DNA from: Velamenicoccus sp964471325
GTDB taxonomy: Bacteria > Omnitrophota > Gorgyraeia > Velamenicoccales > Velamenicoccaceae
DNA: 64,000 nucleotides
Assembly (NCBI GenBank): GCA_964471325.1
Contig: CAYYFL010000002.1
Coordinates: 1-64,000, forward strand
Reading direction: 5' to 3'
Part shown: one piece after another, positions 8,315 through 16,893 of the stretch
How positions within the stretch are numbered: position 1 is the first letter of the stretch
Layout: every line of letters starts with the position of its first letter
The notes under the pieces: model-generated
The model's database searches: none
What the model was told of the DNA's origin: nothing
Seen by the model: only the letters and a program-made list of their open reading frames with translations
Made by a program: the position numbers and the translations under genes

Positions 8315-8337
8315 TATCCAGTTGAGCTTACAGGCGC
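8315..8337 (-). pseudogene. 5' remnant of a tRNA (Arg-like)
   Basis: The minus strand carries the acceptor 5' strand and D-arm of an arginine-type tRNA (GCGCCTGTAAGCTCAACTGG plus ATA) with one extra base, and then stops abruptly at the REP-like palindrome. No anticodon arm or 3' half follows. It resembles the intact tRNA-Arg 60 bases away in its D-arm but differs in the acceptor arm, so it is a remnant of a different arginine tRNA. Confidence 0.6.
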
Positions 8338-8373
8338 GAGAATCTCTTCGTATCCCATAGCACCTTAAAGGTT

Positions 8374-8430
8374 GCCCGCCTCACCCGCCAAATTTGTTTT
8401 ACAAATTTGGCGGGTGCGCGAGGTCTCGCC
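8374..8430. repeat. Hairpin repeat, copy 2, with 16-bp perfect palindrome
   Basis: Same GCCCGCCTCACC left border and CTCGCC right border as the repeat at 8104. In between, CACCCGCCAAATTTGT (8382-8397) and its exact complement (8401-8416) are separated by TTT. No T-tract follows on either strand, so this is not an ordinary terminator. Confidence 0.65.
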
Positions 8431-8471
8431 AATGTTCTGCGGCGGAAGCTATGGACGCAAAAAAAATTAAG

Positions 8472-8521
8472 AATGAACAATGAAAATCTGAAACATCATT
8501 GATCGTCCTTCATTGTTCATT
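8472..8521. repeat. AT-rich inverted repeat (AATGAACAATGAA)
   Basis: AATGAACAATGAA (8472-8484) pairs perfectly with 8509-8521 across a 24-base loop, just downstream of the radical SAM gene on the minus strand. Possible weak terminator; otherwise an intergenic repeat. Confidence 0.5.
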
Positions 8522-8534
8522 TTTCACTTCTTTT

Positions 8535-9254
8535 CTAACAAATGATATCGCAATTCCTGCCGAATATTTTCTTTGCTGTTTTCAGCGTTGATTTCGCCGG
8601 GACCTTGACCCAGGCCTGGGCCGGCGGCCTGACGGGCGCGACGATCTGGACGCGGCCGGGATTGATCTGCCGGACGGTTTTTTCCATGAGCCTCAGGTAG
8701 GCGGGGCTGTCGTTGATGCCCCGAACCAGCATGATCTCCAGCCACAACCCGCCGCCGAACATCTTGCGGAAACGCTTGAGACCGTTGATCACGTCTTTAA
8801 CCTTTAAGCCCCCCGCCGGCCTGTCGATCTTATCGAAGACACCCTGCGTCACAGCGTCCAGCGAAGGGATGACGACGTCGGCGGCCAAAAGGCCGCGCCG
8901 CACACGGGAACGGACCAGCGTCGATGAATTTGTGATCACAACCACAGGTACATCCGTCATCCTATGGACGGCGCGGATCAGGCGGCCGAGGCCCGAATGA
9001 AGGGTCGGCTCACCCGCTCCCGAAAACGTCACATAATCCAGCTTCATATCTTTTGGCTGACGGGCAAAAAAAGTTTTCAGCTCCTCGAGGATATCGGAAG
9101 TCTTGATATAAGCCTTCCTTTCTAGCGTCTTGTGCGTCGTCTCCTTCAGCTGGCAATAGACGCAGTCAAAACTGCACACCTTGTGAGGGACCGTACTCAC
9201 CCCTAAGGAAAACCCAAGCCTGCGTGATTTCACGGGACCATAGACGTATTTCAC
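8535..9254 (-). CDS. Radical SAM protein, COG0731 (wyosine-synthetase-like) group
   Basis: A 239-residue radical SAM enzyme. The cluster motif CSFDCVYC binds the [4Fe-4S] and SAM; the preceding YGPVKSRRLGFSLGV and the later TFSGAGEPTLH and VVITNSS are typical of the COG0731 group that includes TYW1-like proteins. The bacterial substrate is unknown. The start is taken as GTG (9254), because AAGGGAGG sits seven bases upstream; a longer ATG start at 9278 would place its codon inside a 14-bp hairpin. No partner gene is obvious. Confidence 0.85.
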   Translation of the reverse strand: MKYVYGPVKSRRLGFSLGVSTVPHKVCSFDCVYCQLKETTHKTLERKAYIKTSDILEELKTFFARQPKDMKLDYVTFSGAGEPTLHSGLGRLIRAVHRMTDVPVVVITNSSTLVRSRVRRGLLAADVVIPSLDAVTQGVFDKIDRPAGGLKVKDVINGLKRFRKMFGGGLWLEIMLVRGINDSPAYLRLMEKTVRQINPGRVQIVAPVRPPAQAWVKVPAKSTLKTAKKIFGRNCDIIC

Positions 9255-9274
9255 TTCTACGCCTCCCTTAATGA

Positions 9275-9306
9275 ACAAAGGATAGCCCTCAGGGGCTATC
9301 CTTTGT
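9275..9306 (-). terminator. Strong intergenic hairpin between CBM48 gene and radical SAM gene
   Basis: Perfect 14-bp stem ACAAAGGATAGCCC / GGGCTATCCTTTGT with a four-base loop, beginning about 30 bases after the CBM48 stop. On the minus strand it lacks a long T-tract after the stem (TTCATT), so it may attenuate or protect mRNA ends rather than fully terminate. Confidence 0.5.
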
Positions 9307-9334
9307 CAAAAAAGCTCTCTTCAGCGCGTACCGG

Positions 9335-9616
9335 TTATTTAACCACCAAAACGCTGTTCTCGCTTCCGAAAGAATTGATGGTGCGGCGCGAGCAACCCGG
9401 GTCAACGATCCAGGAGCCATCCACCACAAATTTATATTCGTATGTTCCGGCTGGGACTGATGCAGACGCCCTCCAGATGCCGTTCTTGTCTTTTTTGGCG
9501 GTCAGGCCGTCCGGTTTCCAACTGTTGAAATCGCCGGCCACACCGACCCAGTTCGCCTTTGGTGCCGAAAGCTTGAATTCGATCTTCTTGCTTACCAGAC
9601 TCTTCTTAACTGCCAT
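9335..9616 (-). CDS. Stand-alone CBM48 (glycogen-binding/isoamylase N-terminal) domain protein
   Basis: A 93-residue protein made only of the E-set/CBM48 fold: FKLSAPKANWVGVAGDFNSW, then WRASASVPAGTYEYKFVVDGSW and the NSVLVVK end, matching the glycogen-binding domain of AMPK-beta and branching enzymes. It should bind alpha-glucan; no catalytic part is attached. GGAGG precedes the ATG. Single-domain CBM48 proteins are common in PVC-group genomes and often have no known partner. Confidence 0.85.
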   Translation of the reverse strand: MAVKKSLVSKKIEFKLSAPKANWVGVAGDFNSWKPDGLTAKKDKNGIWRASASVPAGTYEYKFVVDGSWIVDPGCSRRTINSFGSENSVLVVK

Positions 9617-9725
9617 AGACGCCTCCTTTTATCAGAACAAAAATATTCTAAGCACTCTGCGAAGGTTTGTCAAGCATGAAAAACACCGACCATTTTCGCC
9701 GGCCGTCTCCGCGCCACGCGCCCCC

Positions 9726-10550
9726 TTAGATAGCGACGACGGCGATACGCCAGCGGTCGGCCAACTTGATGCAGACTTCCCTGTCGATCACCAGGGTCTT
9801 GTGGGCCTCGATGGCCAGGCAGCGTGCCTTGACTCGGCGCAGATTCTTGATCGTCCGCGGCCCGATAACGGGGATATCAAAACGCATGTCCTGGTTCGGC
9901 TTGCTTACCTTGATGACGACCACGCCGCCGTTGGCCACCTGCCCGCCGCGGCGGATCGCGGCATCCGTCCCTTCAATGGCCTCGACCGCAACGATCGACC
10001 CGTTCTTGACAACCAGGGTCTGGCCGATATCGAGCCCCGCCACGCGCTTGGCCATGTCGAAGCCGAGACGGATGTCCGCCCATGTCTTCTCATCGGGCTT
10101 CGTCTTCGTCAGCACCCCTTTCTCCGGTAGAAATCTCTCCAGAAGAAGCGTAGAATCCACCAGTTCGATATCGTGCTGGGCCAGCATATCGGCCACAGCG
10201 CTAAAGACGGTGTCCGGCCTCTTGTCTTTGATCGCGCTCAGGAGGCGCTGGAGCATCTCGTCCCCCATATCCTTGTAAAAAAGATTCCGGGGATTCACCT
10301 GGCCTGCCATGATCACTTTCTTGATCTCTTCCTTTTCAAAGATCTCAAACATCCTGGCATAATCCTTGAGGGTCAACCAGTAGACCCTCTTGACCAAAGG
10401 GCCGATCAGCAGAGACGTATCTTTCTTGATGGCGATCGCCACGACATCAAGCCCGTGCAGGGAGGCTTCCCGGGCGAACAAAAGAGGAAATTTACCGTTG
10501 CCGGCAATGAGGCCGATCTTTTTTGTGCCGTTCAATTTGCTCAGTGACAT
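9726..10550 (-). CDS. lpxI: UDP-2,3-diacylglucosamine pyrophosphatase LpxI
   Basis: A 274-residue LpxI (DUF1009). It hydrolyses UDP-2,3-diacylglucosamine to lipid X, the fourth lipid A step; it replaces LpxH in many bacteria. Seen: IGLIAGNGKFPLLFAREA at the N-terminus, the C-terminal domain with EAIEGTDAAIRRGG and FDIPVIGPRTIK, including the conserved acidic residues of the catalytic site. Its first ten bases overlap lpxA, and it follows lpxD-lpxC/fabZ-lpxA in one operon, which supports the call. Confidence 0.93.
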   Translation of the reverse strand: MSLSKLNGTKKIGLIAGNGKFPLLFAREASLHGLDVVAIAIKKDTSLLIGPLVKRVYWLTLKDYARMFEIFEKEEIKKVIMAGQVNPRNLFYKDMGDEMLQRLLSAIKDKRPDTVFSAVADMLAQHDIELVDSTLLLERFLPEKGVLTKTKPDEKTWADIRLGFDMAKRVAGLDIGQTLVVKNGSIVAVEAIEGTDAAIRRGGQVANGGVVVIKVSKPNQDMRFDIPVIGPRTIKNLRRVKARCLAIEAHKTLVIDREVCIKLADRWRIAVVAI

Positions 10551-11314
10551 AGGCCCCGGCTCGAAGACGCAATAAAAGAAACCAGATGGTCGATCTCTTT
10601 GGACACCTGAAGGGTCTTTTTCATCTCTTCAAGGGCATGTTTTTTGTTCAGACCCGATTGGAAAAAGATCCTGTAGGCGGCTTTCAACTCGTGGATCGAC
10701 TCTGCCGGGACGCCGGCGCGCTTGAGTCCTACAAGGTTCAAACCGTAGAACCTGGCGGGATGGCCGTCGCAGGTCGAATACGGGGGGATGTCCGTGACGA
10801 CCTTGGAGCATCCACCGATGATGGCGAGCGTGCCGATACGGACAAACTGATGGACCGCCACGAGCCCTCCCACGACAACCCTGTCTTCGATCGTGACGTG
10901 GCCTGCGAGCGTGCCGCCGTTGGCAATAATGCAATGGTCGCCGATAAGACAATCGTGGGCGACATGGCTGTAAGCCATGATCAGGTTATGGCTGCCGATA
11001 ACGGTCGCCGCCCCTTCCGTCGTGGCGAGATTGACGGTCACATATTCGCGGATGATATTGTTATCGCCGATCAAAACACGGCTGGGTGCCCCGGAATATT
11101 TAAGGTCCTGGGGGACGGTGCCGATGCAGGCTCCGGTGAAGATCTTGCACCCCCGGCCGATCGTGACATCATTCTCGACCACACAGAAACTGCCGACGCG
11201 GGTGCCGGCACCGATCTTGACCCCGCCGCCAATCACGCTGTAAGGACCGATCTCGACATCTTTATCGATCGCGGCGCCTTCGGCGATAAGGGCTGTCGGA
11301 TGGATATGCGCCAT
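10541..11314 (-). CDS. lpxA: UDP-N-acetylglucosamine O-acyltransferase LpxA
   Basis: A 257-residue left-handed beta-helix enzyme for the first step of lipid A synthesis (3-O-acylation of UDP-GlcNAc). Hexapeptide repeats fill residues 1-190 and a helical tail (YRIFFQSGLNKKHALEEM) follows. The catalytic His lies in MAYSHVAHDC and the GGLVAVHQFVRIG block is characteristic. It lies four bases after the lpxC-fabZ fusion. The GTACTHR-type signature is replaced by family-normal residues; nothing looks damaged. Confidence 0.95.
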   Translation of the reverse strand: MAHIHPTALIAEGAAIDKDVEIGPYSVIGGGVKIGAGTRVGSFCVVENDVTIGRGCKIFTGACIGTVPQDLKYSGAPSRVLIGDNNIIREYVTVNLATTEGAATVIGSHNLIMAYSHVAHDCLIGDHCIIANGGTLAGHVTIEDRVVVGGLVAVHQFVRIGTLAIIGGCSKVVTDIPPYSTCDGHPARFYGLNLVGLKRAGVPAESIHELKAAYRIFFQSGLNKKHALEEMKKTLQVSKEIDHLVSFIASSSRGLCH

Positions 11315-11317
11315 AGA

Positions 11318-12628
11318 TTACTTCTCCACAAGGGCAAACATAAGTTCCGCCTCCGCCACCATTTCTCCGTCGACAAAAGCCTGCGTCGTCACCTGGCCGG
11401 TCCTGGAACGGAGCTTGCCGACGATGACCTCGATCCTGAGCTGGTCGCCGGGGATAACAGGTTTGCGAAACTTAACGTTATTGGCTGCCATGAAGAATGC
11501 GAGCTTCCCGCGGTTCTCCGCAGGACTCAGCATCAGGACGCCGCCGACTTGGGCCATCGCCTCGACGATCAAGACGCCGGGCATGACCGGACGGCCGGGA
11601 AAGTGCCCCTCAAAGAAATAATCGTTGACGGTGACATTCTTGATGCCGACGGCCCGCCGGCCTTCCTCCATGGAAATGACGCGGTCCACCAGAAGAAAGG
11701 GATAACGGTGCGGCAAGATCTTCATGATGGTCCCGATGTCCACTTGGGCTTCCCGCGGCGCGCACTCCGCCGCCTTGATGGCCGCGACATACTGCTTGTC
11801 CAGCTGGTCTTTCATCTTTTGCGCCAGCCGCAGGTTCATCGTATGGCCGCTCTTGATGGCAATCACATGCCCTTTCATCGGCATGCCCAAAAGGGCCAGG
11901 TCGCCGATCAGATCAAGCATCTTATGACGGATAAATTCGTCCCCGAAACGCAGGGTGTTCTTGATGACCCCGTTTGTGGAAACGACAAGCGTATTCTCGT
12001 AATTGGCCCCCTTGCCCATGCCGTTCCTCATCAGCTCCTGGGCCTCCTCTTGAAGGCAAAACGTCCTGGCAGGGGCCACTTCTTTCTCAAAGACGCCGGC
12101 ATCGATTTTAAGGTCCAGGAACCTGTCTCCCAGAACAGGATGATTGTAACTCAAGGTATAGGAAATCCTGAAATCGGATGACGGGAACACCGCGATGGCA
12201 GAAGTCTCGCCTTCCACGAACAAGGGCGCCGTGACCTTGAACGTCCTGCGGGGCGCTCCCTGTTCCGTCACGCCCGCTTTCTTGACGGCCTCGACGAACT
12301 TCAAGGCGCTGCCGTCCATGCCCGGCACCTCGGAACCATTGATTTCGACAAGGACGTTGTCGATCCCGAAACAAGAAAGAACTGCCATCAAATGCTCGAT
12401 CGTCTGGATCTCGGCGCCTGCGCAGCCGATGGCCGTGCGTCTCGACTGCTTTTTGGCCGCCAGGGCCGCCTGGATATCCGCGCGGACCATGGGTTTCTCA
12501 GGCAAATCCACCCTCTGGAAAATAACGCCCATATCGGGGCCGAGAGGACGCATCCTCAACTCCACATCCTCGCCCGTATGGATACCCTTGCCGCGCAATA
12601 AAATTTCTTCTTTGATCGTCTTCTGCAA
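11318..12628 (-). CDS. lpxC/fabZ: Bifunctional LpxC deacetylase / FabZ dehydratase
   Basis: A 436-residue fusion. Residues 1-275 are LpxC, the zinc deacetylase that commits to lipid A: zinc ligands are seen in EHLMAVL and RHKMLDLIGD, and the catalytic His in IKSGHTMN. Residues about 290-436 are FabZ, the 3-hydroxyacyl-ACP dehydratase: LPHRYPFLLVDRV with the catalytic His and PGVLIVEAMAQ with the catalytic Glu. The fusion is known from Bacteroidetes and PVC-related phyla and joins enzymes competing for the same hydroxyacyl-ACP. It sits between lpxD and lpxA. Confidence 0.95.
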   Translation of the reverse strand: MQKTIKEEILLRGKGIHTGEDVELRMRPLGPDMGVIFQRVDLPEKPMVRADIQAALAAKKQSRRTAIGCAGAEIQTIEHLMAVLSCFGIDNVLVEINGSEVPGMDGSALKFVEAVKKAGVTEQGAPRRTFKVTAPLFVEGETSAIAVFPSSDFRISYTLSYNHPVLGDRFLDLKIDAGVFEKEVAPARTFCLQEEAQELMRNGMGKGANYENTLVVSTNGVIKNTLRFGDEFIRHKMLDLIGDLALLGMPMKGHVIAIKSGHTMNLRLAQKMKDQLDKQYVAAIKAAECAPREAQVDIGTIMKILPHRYPFLLVDRVISMEEGRRAVGIKNVTVNDYFFEGHFPGRPVMPGVLIVEAMAQVGGVLMLSPAENRGKLAFFMAANNVKFRKPVIPGDQLRIEVIVGKLRSRTGQVTTQAFVDGEMVAEAELMFALVEK

Positions 12629-12631
12629 CGC

Positions 12632-13672
12632 TTATCCTCGCTGTTTTAGGCGCTCTTCGAGCTCTTCAACTTTCCTTTTAAGTTCGTTGACAGCCTTCAC
12701 CATATCCGGCAGGCGCTCGAAAGCCGCATACATCTTCATGGCCTGATGATGGGGCTGCGCCGGATAGCCGAAGACCATGGTATTGGGAGGCACATCGCGC
12801 ATGATCCCGGACTGCGCCGCCAGGATCGCCCCGTCGCCGACCTCAATATGCCCGACCAGGCCGACTTGTCCGGCGATCGTCACGTTGTTACCGATATGCG
12901 TGCTCCCGGAAATGCCGACCTGCGCCACGATCACGCTGTTTTTCCCGATCACAACGTTATGGGCGATCTGAACGAGATTATCGATCTTGGTCCCGCGGCC
13001 GATGAGGGTCTTGTCAAACCTCGCCCTGTCGATCGCAACATTCGCCCCGATCTCCACCTCATCCTCTATCACAACCGTCCCTGTCTGGGGAATCAGTTTG
13101 TAGACACCATCAACCTTGGTATAGCCGAAACCCTCGGAGCCGATGACGCTGCCGCTCTGGATAAAAACCTTGTTGCCGATCGTCACGCGCTCGCGCACCG
13201 AGACGTTGGCATAAAAAATGCAGTCGGCGCCGATTTGTGTGTCGTGGCCGATAAATGAACCGGCATAGATGACGGTGCGGTCCCCGATGACCGCGCCTTC
13301 TTCGACAACGACGTACGGACCCAAAGCGACGTCCTGGCCGATCTTGGCGGTTCTGGCGACCACGGCGGTCTTGTGGATGCCCTTCGGGTGGCGGATGACG
13401 ACGGGATGGAACATTCCGGCAACCTTGGCAAAAGCCAGGGACGGATCAGAAACGCGGATCGACGGTTTTTTACCGGCGGCCGCGGAGAAAGGCACGATCA
13501 CCGCACCGGCGCGCGTCGTTTCCAGAAGAGACGCATAACGACGGTTAGCCAAAAAGCTGATGTCCCCTTCCCCGGCCTCCTTGAGACCCGCCGCTCCCGT
13601 GATCACCGTCTCAGGGTCGCCGGAGAGCTCCCCGCCGACAAGTGCGGCAATTTCCTTTAACGTTCTGCCCAT
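12632..13672 (-). CDS. lpxD: UDP-3-O-acylglucosamine N-acyltransferase LpxD
   Basis: A 346-residue enzyme for the third lipid A step. The uridine-binding N-terminal domain (GGELSGDPETVITGAAGLKEA) precedes a long left-handed beta-helix with the catalytic His in LVQIAHNVVIGKNS, and a C-terminal helix (coiled coil ELKRKVEELEERLKQRG). The start at 13672 is chosen because AGAAGG lies five bases upstream. First lipid A gene of the run, following ompH, an order shared with many Gram-negative genomes. Confidence 0.95.
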   Translation of the reverse strand: MGRTLKEIAALVGGELSGDPETVITGAAGLKEAGEGDISFLANRRYASLLETTRAGAVIVPFSAAAGKKPSIRVSDPSLAFAKVAGMFHPVVIRHPKGIHKTAVVARTAKIGQDVALGPYVVVEEGAVIGDRTVIYAGSFIGHDTQIGADCIFYANVSVRERVTIGNKVFIQSGSVIGSEGFGYTKVDGVYKLIPQTGTVVIEDEVEIGANVAIDRARFDKTLIGRGTKIDNLVQIAHNVVIGKNSVIVAQVGISGSTHIGNNVTIAGQVGLVGHIEVGDGAILAAQSGIMRDVPPNTMVFGYPAQPHHQAMKMYAAFERLPDMVKAVNELKRKVEELEERLKQRG

Positions 13673-13702
13673 GCGACCTTCTATCCGCAAAACATCGAAG
13701 AC

Positions 13703-14242
13703 TTATCTTCTTTTTGACGGCTGCTTTTTGGAATCCTGTTTATACTGGTTGTTCAACAGATCGATGATATCCTGCGTCACATCTGCCCCGGCCGCCCCGT
13801 ACAGAAGCACGCGATCGTTCAAGATAAAGTCATACTGGTTCTTTTGCGCATACGACTGGATGACCTTCTCGATGTCCTGGAGGATCTCTTTAAGTCTCTC
13901 GTCGCGCTCTTTTCTCAAATCCAGGGCCACCTGCTGGCTCTCTTGTTTCAGCTTGGCGTTCTTTTCGTCCAGCTCTTTCTGCTTGGAGGCTTTTTCTTTC
14001 TCGCTCAGCAAAGGCATTTTGTCTTCGATGGCTTTGATGTCATCGGCCAACTGTGTCAGGTCTTTCTCTTTTTCCTTTTGGATCCGACCGAGCTCGTCGT
14101 CAAAGACTTTCGTCTTCTCATATTTATCAAACGTCGAAGAAAGATCGACATAGGCGATCTTTCCGGCTGCGAGAGCCACGCCGGCGGTCATCAAAAACAT
14201 GCATACGAACGCTAATCCCCTGACCATCGTCTTCCTCTTCAT
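13703..14242 (-). CDS. OmpH/Skp-family periplasmic chaperone
   Basis: A 179-residue protein: signal peptide (FVCMFLMTAGVALA), then GKIAYVDLSSTFDKYEKTK and a long charged coiled coil (residues about 50-140), the Skp tentacle, ending in a beta-strand block (YDFILNDRVLLYG). Skp carries unfolded outer membrane proteins to BamA, whose gene precedes it. ATG 14242 is used because GGAGG lies upstream; a REP-like palindrome sits immediately before it. Confidence 0.92.
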   Translation of the reverse strand: MKRKTMVRGLAFVCMFLMTAGVALAAGKIAYVDLSSTFDKYEKTKVFDDELGRIQKEKEKDLTQLADDIKAIEDKMPLLSEKEKASKQKELDEKNAKLKQESQQVALDLRKERDERLKEILQDIEKVIQSYAQKNQYDFILNDRVLLYGAAGADVTQDIIDLLNNQYKQDSKKQPSKRR

Positions 14243-14252
14243 TTCTTTCCTC

Positions 14253-14287
14253 CCTGCCTGCCCTCTGGGCTCAACCGCGAAAGCAGG
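14253..14287. repeat. REP-like palindrome, copy 2
   Basis: Diverged copy of the 8279-8314 element with the same CCTGCCTGCCCT left end and GAAAGCAGG right end; its inner stem is degraded. It lies in the bamA-ompH gap, close to the ompH ribosome binding site. Confidence 0.55.
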
Positions 14288-14393
14288 CGTTTTTGTTTTT
14301 GACAAGGATAACCACGAATGTCCGTCAAACCCTCCGCACGAATCTTCCTTGTTTCTTGCCCGATAAACGCTCCATCAGCGTAAATTCCCGTCT

Positions 14394-16712
14394 TTAAAAC
14401 CCGTGACTCATGCTGAAATGGAAACGGCCTTCCTTGCTTTCCTTGCCCGGCTGCTTGTTGAGCGGGATGCCGTAATCGAGCTTCAACGGCCCGATCGGCG
14501 TCTTGATGCGCACGCCGAAACCGATACCCGTCTTAAAACCTCCGAGGTCAAAATCGGACACCTTTCCCCAGACGCCGCCCGTATCGATGAACAAAGCGCC
14601 TTTGATGAACTCCACGATCGGGAATGTGTATTCGATGTTGAAGATCATCAGGGCCTCGCCGCCCAGGGGATCGGAAGTCACGGGATCTGCCGGCCCGACG
14701 CTGCGCTCCTCATAGCCGCGGATCGTATTGGCGCCGCCGGCATAGAACCGCTCGTAGATCGGCACTTTCTTCTGGTCGCCGTAAGGCGTCACAATACCCG
14801 CGCGGGCCTGAAGCTGGAGGACATTCTTGCCGAAAGACGGAAAATATTGCGAGGCCAGACCGAAAATTTTGTTGAATTTCTTGTCGCCGCCCATGGGGCC
14901 GCCGGCAATCTCATAGGAACCGCTCAACACCAGGCCGCGGGAAGGATTAAAGACATTATCCGTCGTGTCGCGTGTCAGGGTAAATTCCATGCTGCTGATA
15001 AGATTCTTGCCCTGTTCGGCCTTAAGATCGTCCATGGCCGTAGAATCAACGCTCGAAATATCTACCTGCTCCAAACGATAAATGATGCCTCCCTTGACAT
15101 ATTCGCTGAATTCCTTACCCAGACGGAGGTCCCCGCCTATACGCTTTTCACGATAGCCGTAACCCACGTCGGAATCCTTGTCATGGACGCGGCTGTAGAG
15201 GTCAAAACCGAAAGAGATCGGATGGTCGAACATCCAGGGTTCCGTGAAACTCAATTCGAAATTTTCCCTCACGGATCCCAACTCTCCGCGCAGCTTCAGG
15301 TCCTGGCCGGCACCCGTGAATGTCTTCCAGTTCTGCCAGTCGAAGTTTTTCTGCTCGATCTCGACAAACCCGACGAACTGGTCGATCGAGCTGTAGCCGC
15401 CGCCGAAACTGAAAGAACCGGTCTTGGCCTCTTTGACGTCCACGACAAGATTGCGGTTGTTGGGCGCACTGCCCTGCTCCGTATCGTAGTTGATCTCATC
15501 GAAGAAACCGAGGTTGTAAAGCCGCTCTTTGGTGCGTTTGAGCTTGTCGCCGTCGAAGCGTTCGCCGGGTTTGATCCTCAGTTCGCGACGGATGACCTTG
15601 TCCTTGGTCTTGATATTCCCGCGGATCAGGATCCTGTCGACATAAACGATATCGTTTTCCGTGATCGTATACGTGATATCGACCTTTCCTGTTGCGGAAT
15701 CCAAGGCCGCGGATTCATTGATCTGAGCGTAAATATACCCTTTGCCGAAATAGAATCCCTGGAGATTGGCCACATCCATCTTCAGGGAGTCATAAGTGAA
15801 AACTCCTCCCACCGGGCAGGCCTTGATGCTGTCGGAAAGCTCCTTGTCGGTGGCCTTGACATTGCCCCTGAACGTGATGCTGCCGACGCTGTAGGATTTC
15901 CCTTCTTCGACGTGGATACGCAAATAAATATCCCCTTTGGCGTCGTAATCAAGGCGATAATCAACGGCGGCATCCAGATAGCCGTTTTTCTGATAAAAAT
16001 CCTTGATGCGTTCCAGGTCGTCGTTGAACTGGTCTTCCTTGAAATAACCGGGATTGAACCAGCCGGCGCGCTTGGTCTTGATCAATCCCAGGATCTTGCC
16101 GTCCGGAAAATGGAGATTCCCATCCACATAGATCTTCTTGATCTTGATGCGCCGGCCTTCATTGATTTTGATGGCGATCTTGGCCTTGTTCGTCTTGGGA
16201 TCGGTGGTCACGCTCTGGTCCACCGTCACGTCAGGCTGGCCCTTCTTTTCATATTCTTTCTTGATCAACGTCAGATCGTCCTTGAGAACGGCCAGATTCA
16301 TATACTGCCCTTGTTTAGACTTGAGCTTGCGCAGGAGTACGCTCGTGCGGAACGTCTTATTGCCTTCGATGGTGATGTCTTCGATGATCGGCCTCTCCTC
16401 TACCTTGAAGGTCACCTTCAGGCCGCCCTCGACATCTTCCAGATCCAGGCTGATATCCGAGAAAAAGCCGGTCTCATAGAGCCGCTTGATGTCGTCGCGG
16501 GCCGCTTGCGGAAAATAAACTTGTCCCACCCGCGTTTTGAGCTTGGCCATGATCGTGGCGGTACTGATGGCCTTGTTGCCGGTCACTTCAACGGATTTGA
16601 CGATCTTGGACGGGGTTGCTTCTGCCTCTTGAGCCTCTTCTTTCTGGGCGAAGACAGAAGCAGCGCAGCAAAGGAAAACGATACTTATAAGGTAGGTTTG
16701 AAGGCGTCTCAC
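14394..16712 (-). CDS. bamA: Outer membrane assembly factor BamA (Omp85)
   Basis: A 772-residue protein: signal peptide (ISIVFLCCAASVFA), five POTRA domains (about residues 35-430; the first begins IVKSVEVTGNKAIS) and a C-terminal 16-strand barrel. The L6-loop motif (V/I)RGY is seen as IRGYEERS near residue 672, and the protein ends in a C-terminal aromatic residue (SMSHGF). It inserts beta-barrel proteins and is essential. The start is a GTG with no strong Shine-Dalgarno. A good promoter lies 120 bases upstream, and the ompH-lpxD-lpxC/fabZ-lpxA-lpxI genes follow. Confidence 0.96.
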   Translation of the reverse strand: MRRLQTYLISIVFLCCAASVFAQKEEAQEAEATPSKIVKSVEVTGNKAISTATIMAKLKTRVGQVYFPQAARDDIKRLYETGFFSDISLDLEDVEGGLKVTFKVEERPIIEDITIEGNKTFRTSVLLRKLKSKQGQYMNLAVLKDDLTLIKKEYEKKGQPDVTVDQSVTTDPKTNKAKIAIKINEGRRIKIKKIYVDGNLHFPDGKILGLIKTKRAGWFNPGYFKEDQFNDDLERIKDFYQKNGYLDAAVDYRLDYDAKGDIYLRIHVEEGKSYSVGSITFRGNVKATDKELSDSIKACPVGGVFTYDSLKMDVANLQGFYFGKGYIYAQINESAALDSATGKVDITYTITENDIVYVDRILIRGNIKTKDKVIRRELRIKPGERFDGDKLKRTKERLYNLGFFDEINYDTEQGSAPNNRNLVVDVKEAKTGSFSFGGGYSSIDQFVGFVEIEQKNFDWQNWKTFTGAGQDLKLRGELGSVRENFELSFTEPWMFDHPISFGFDLYSRVHDKDSDVGYGYREKRIGGDLRLGKEFSEYVKGGIIYRLEQVDISSVDSTAMDDLKAEQGKNLISSMEFTLTRDTTDNVFNPSRGLVLSGSYEIAGGPMGGDKKFNKIFGLASQYFPSFGKNVLQLQARAGIVTPYGDQKKVPIYERFYAGGANTIRGYEERSVGPADPVTSDPLGGEALMIFNIEYTFPIVEFIKGALFIDTGGVWGKVSDFDLGGFKTGIGFGVRIKTPIGPLKLDYGIPLNKQPGKESKEGRFHFSMSHGF

Positions 16713-16830
16713 TGTAGCTCTATGATTGGTTTTCTCAACCTATTCGATGCTCAAAGTTGATACTGAGCGGATTTTCGCGCATCCCCCGCCCCCCGATATG
16801 AATGCAAGTGATTTCCCGCGAATGTATCAA

Positions 16831-16859
16831 ATTATACGAAAGCCTTAACCGAAAGTCAA
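16831..16859 (-). promoter_or_regulatory. Promoter of the bamA-ompH-lpx operon
   Basis: TTGACT (16854-16859), 17-bp spacer, TATAAT (16831-16836). It leaves a leader of about 110 bases. The sequence is one of the best sigma70 matches in the window. Confidence 0.8.
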
Positions 16860-16893
16860 TCACTGAGTTATCATTCCGCGCGCTATCCCGGTA

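Noticed and set aside
9275..9278. ATG start for the radical SAM gene at 9278
   Set aside because: It lies inside a 14-bp hairpin and has no SD, whereas GTG 9254 has AAGGGAGG at ideal spacing.
10586..12181. A 531-codon plus-strand open frame opposite lpxA and lpxC-fabZ
   Set aside because: Rich in D, G and H as expected from the antisense of hexapeptide repeats; the minus-strand genes are certain.
14403..16760. A 785-codon plus-strand open frame opposite bamA
   Set aside because: It mirrors the whole bamA gene, has no recognisable domain and no promoter or ribosome binding site; it is an antisense shadow caused by codon bias.
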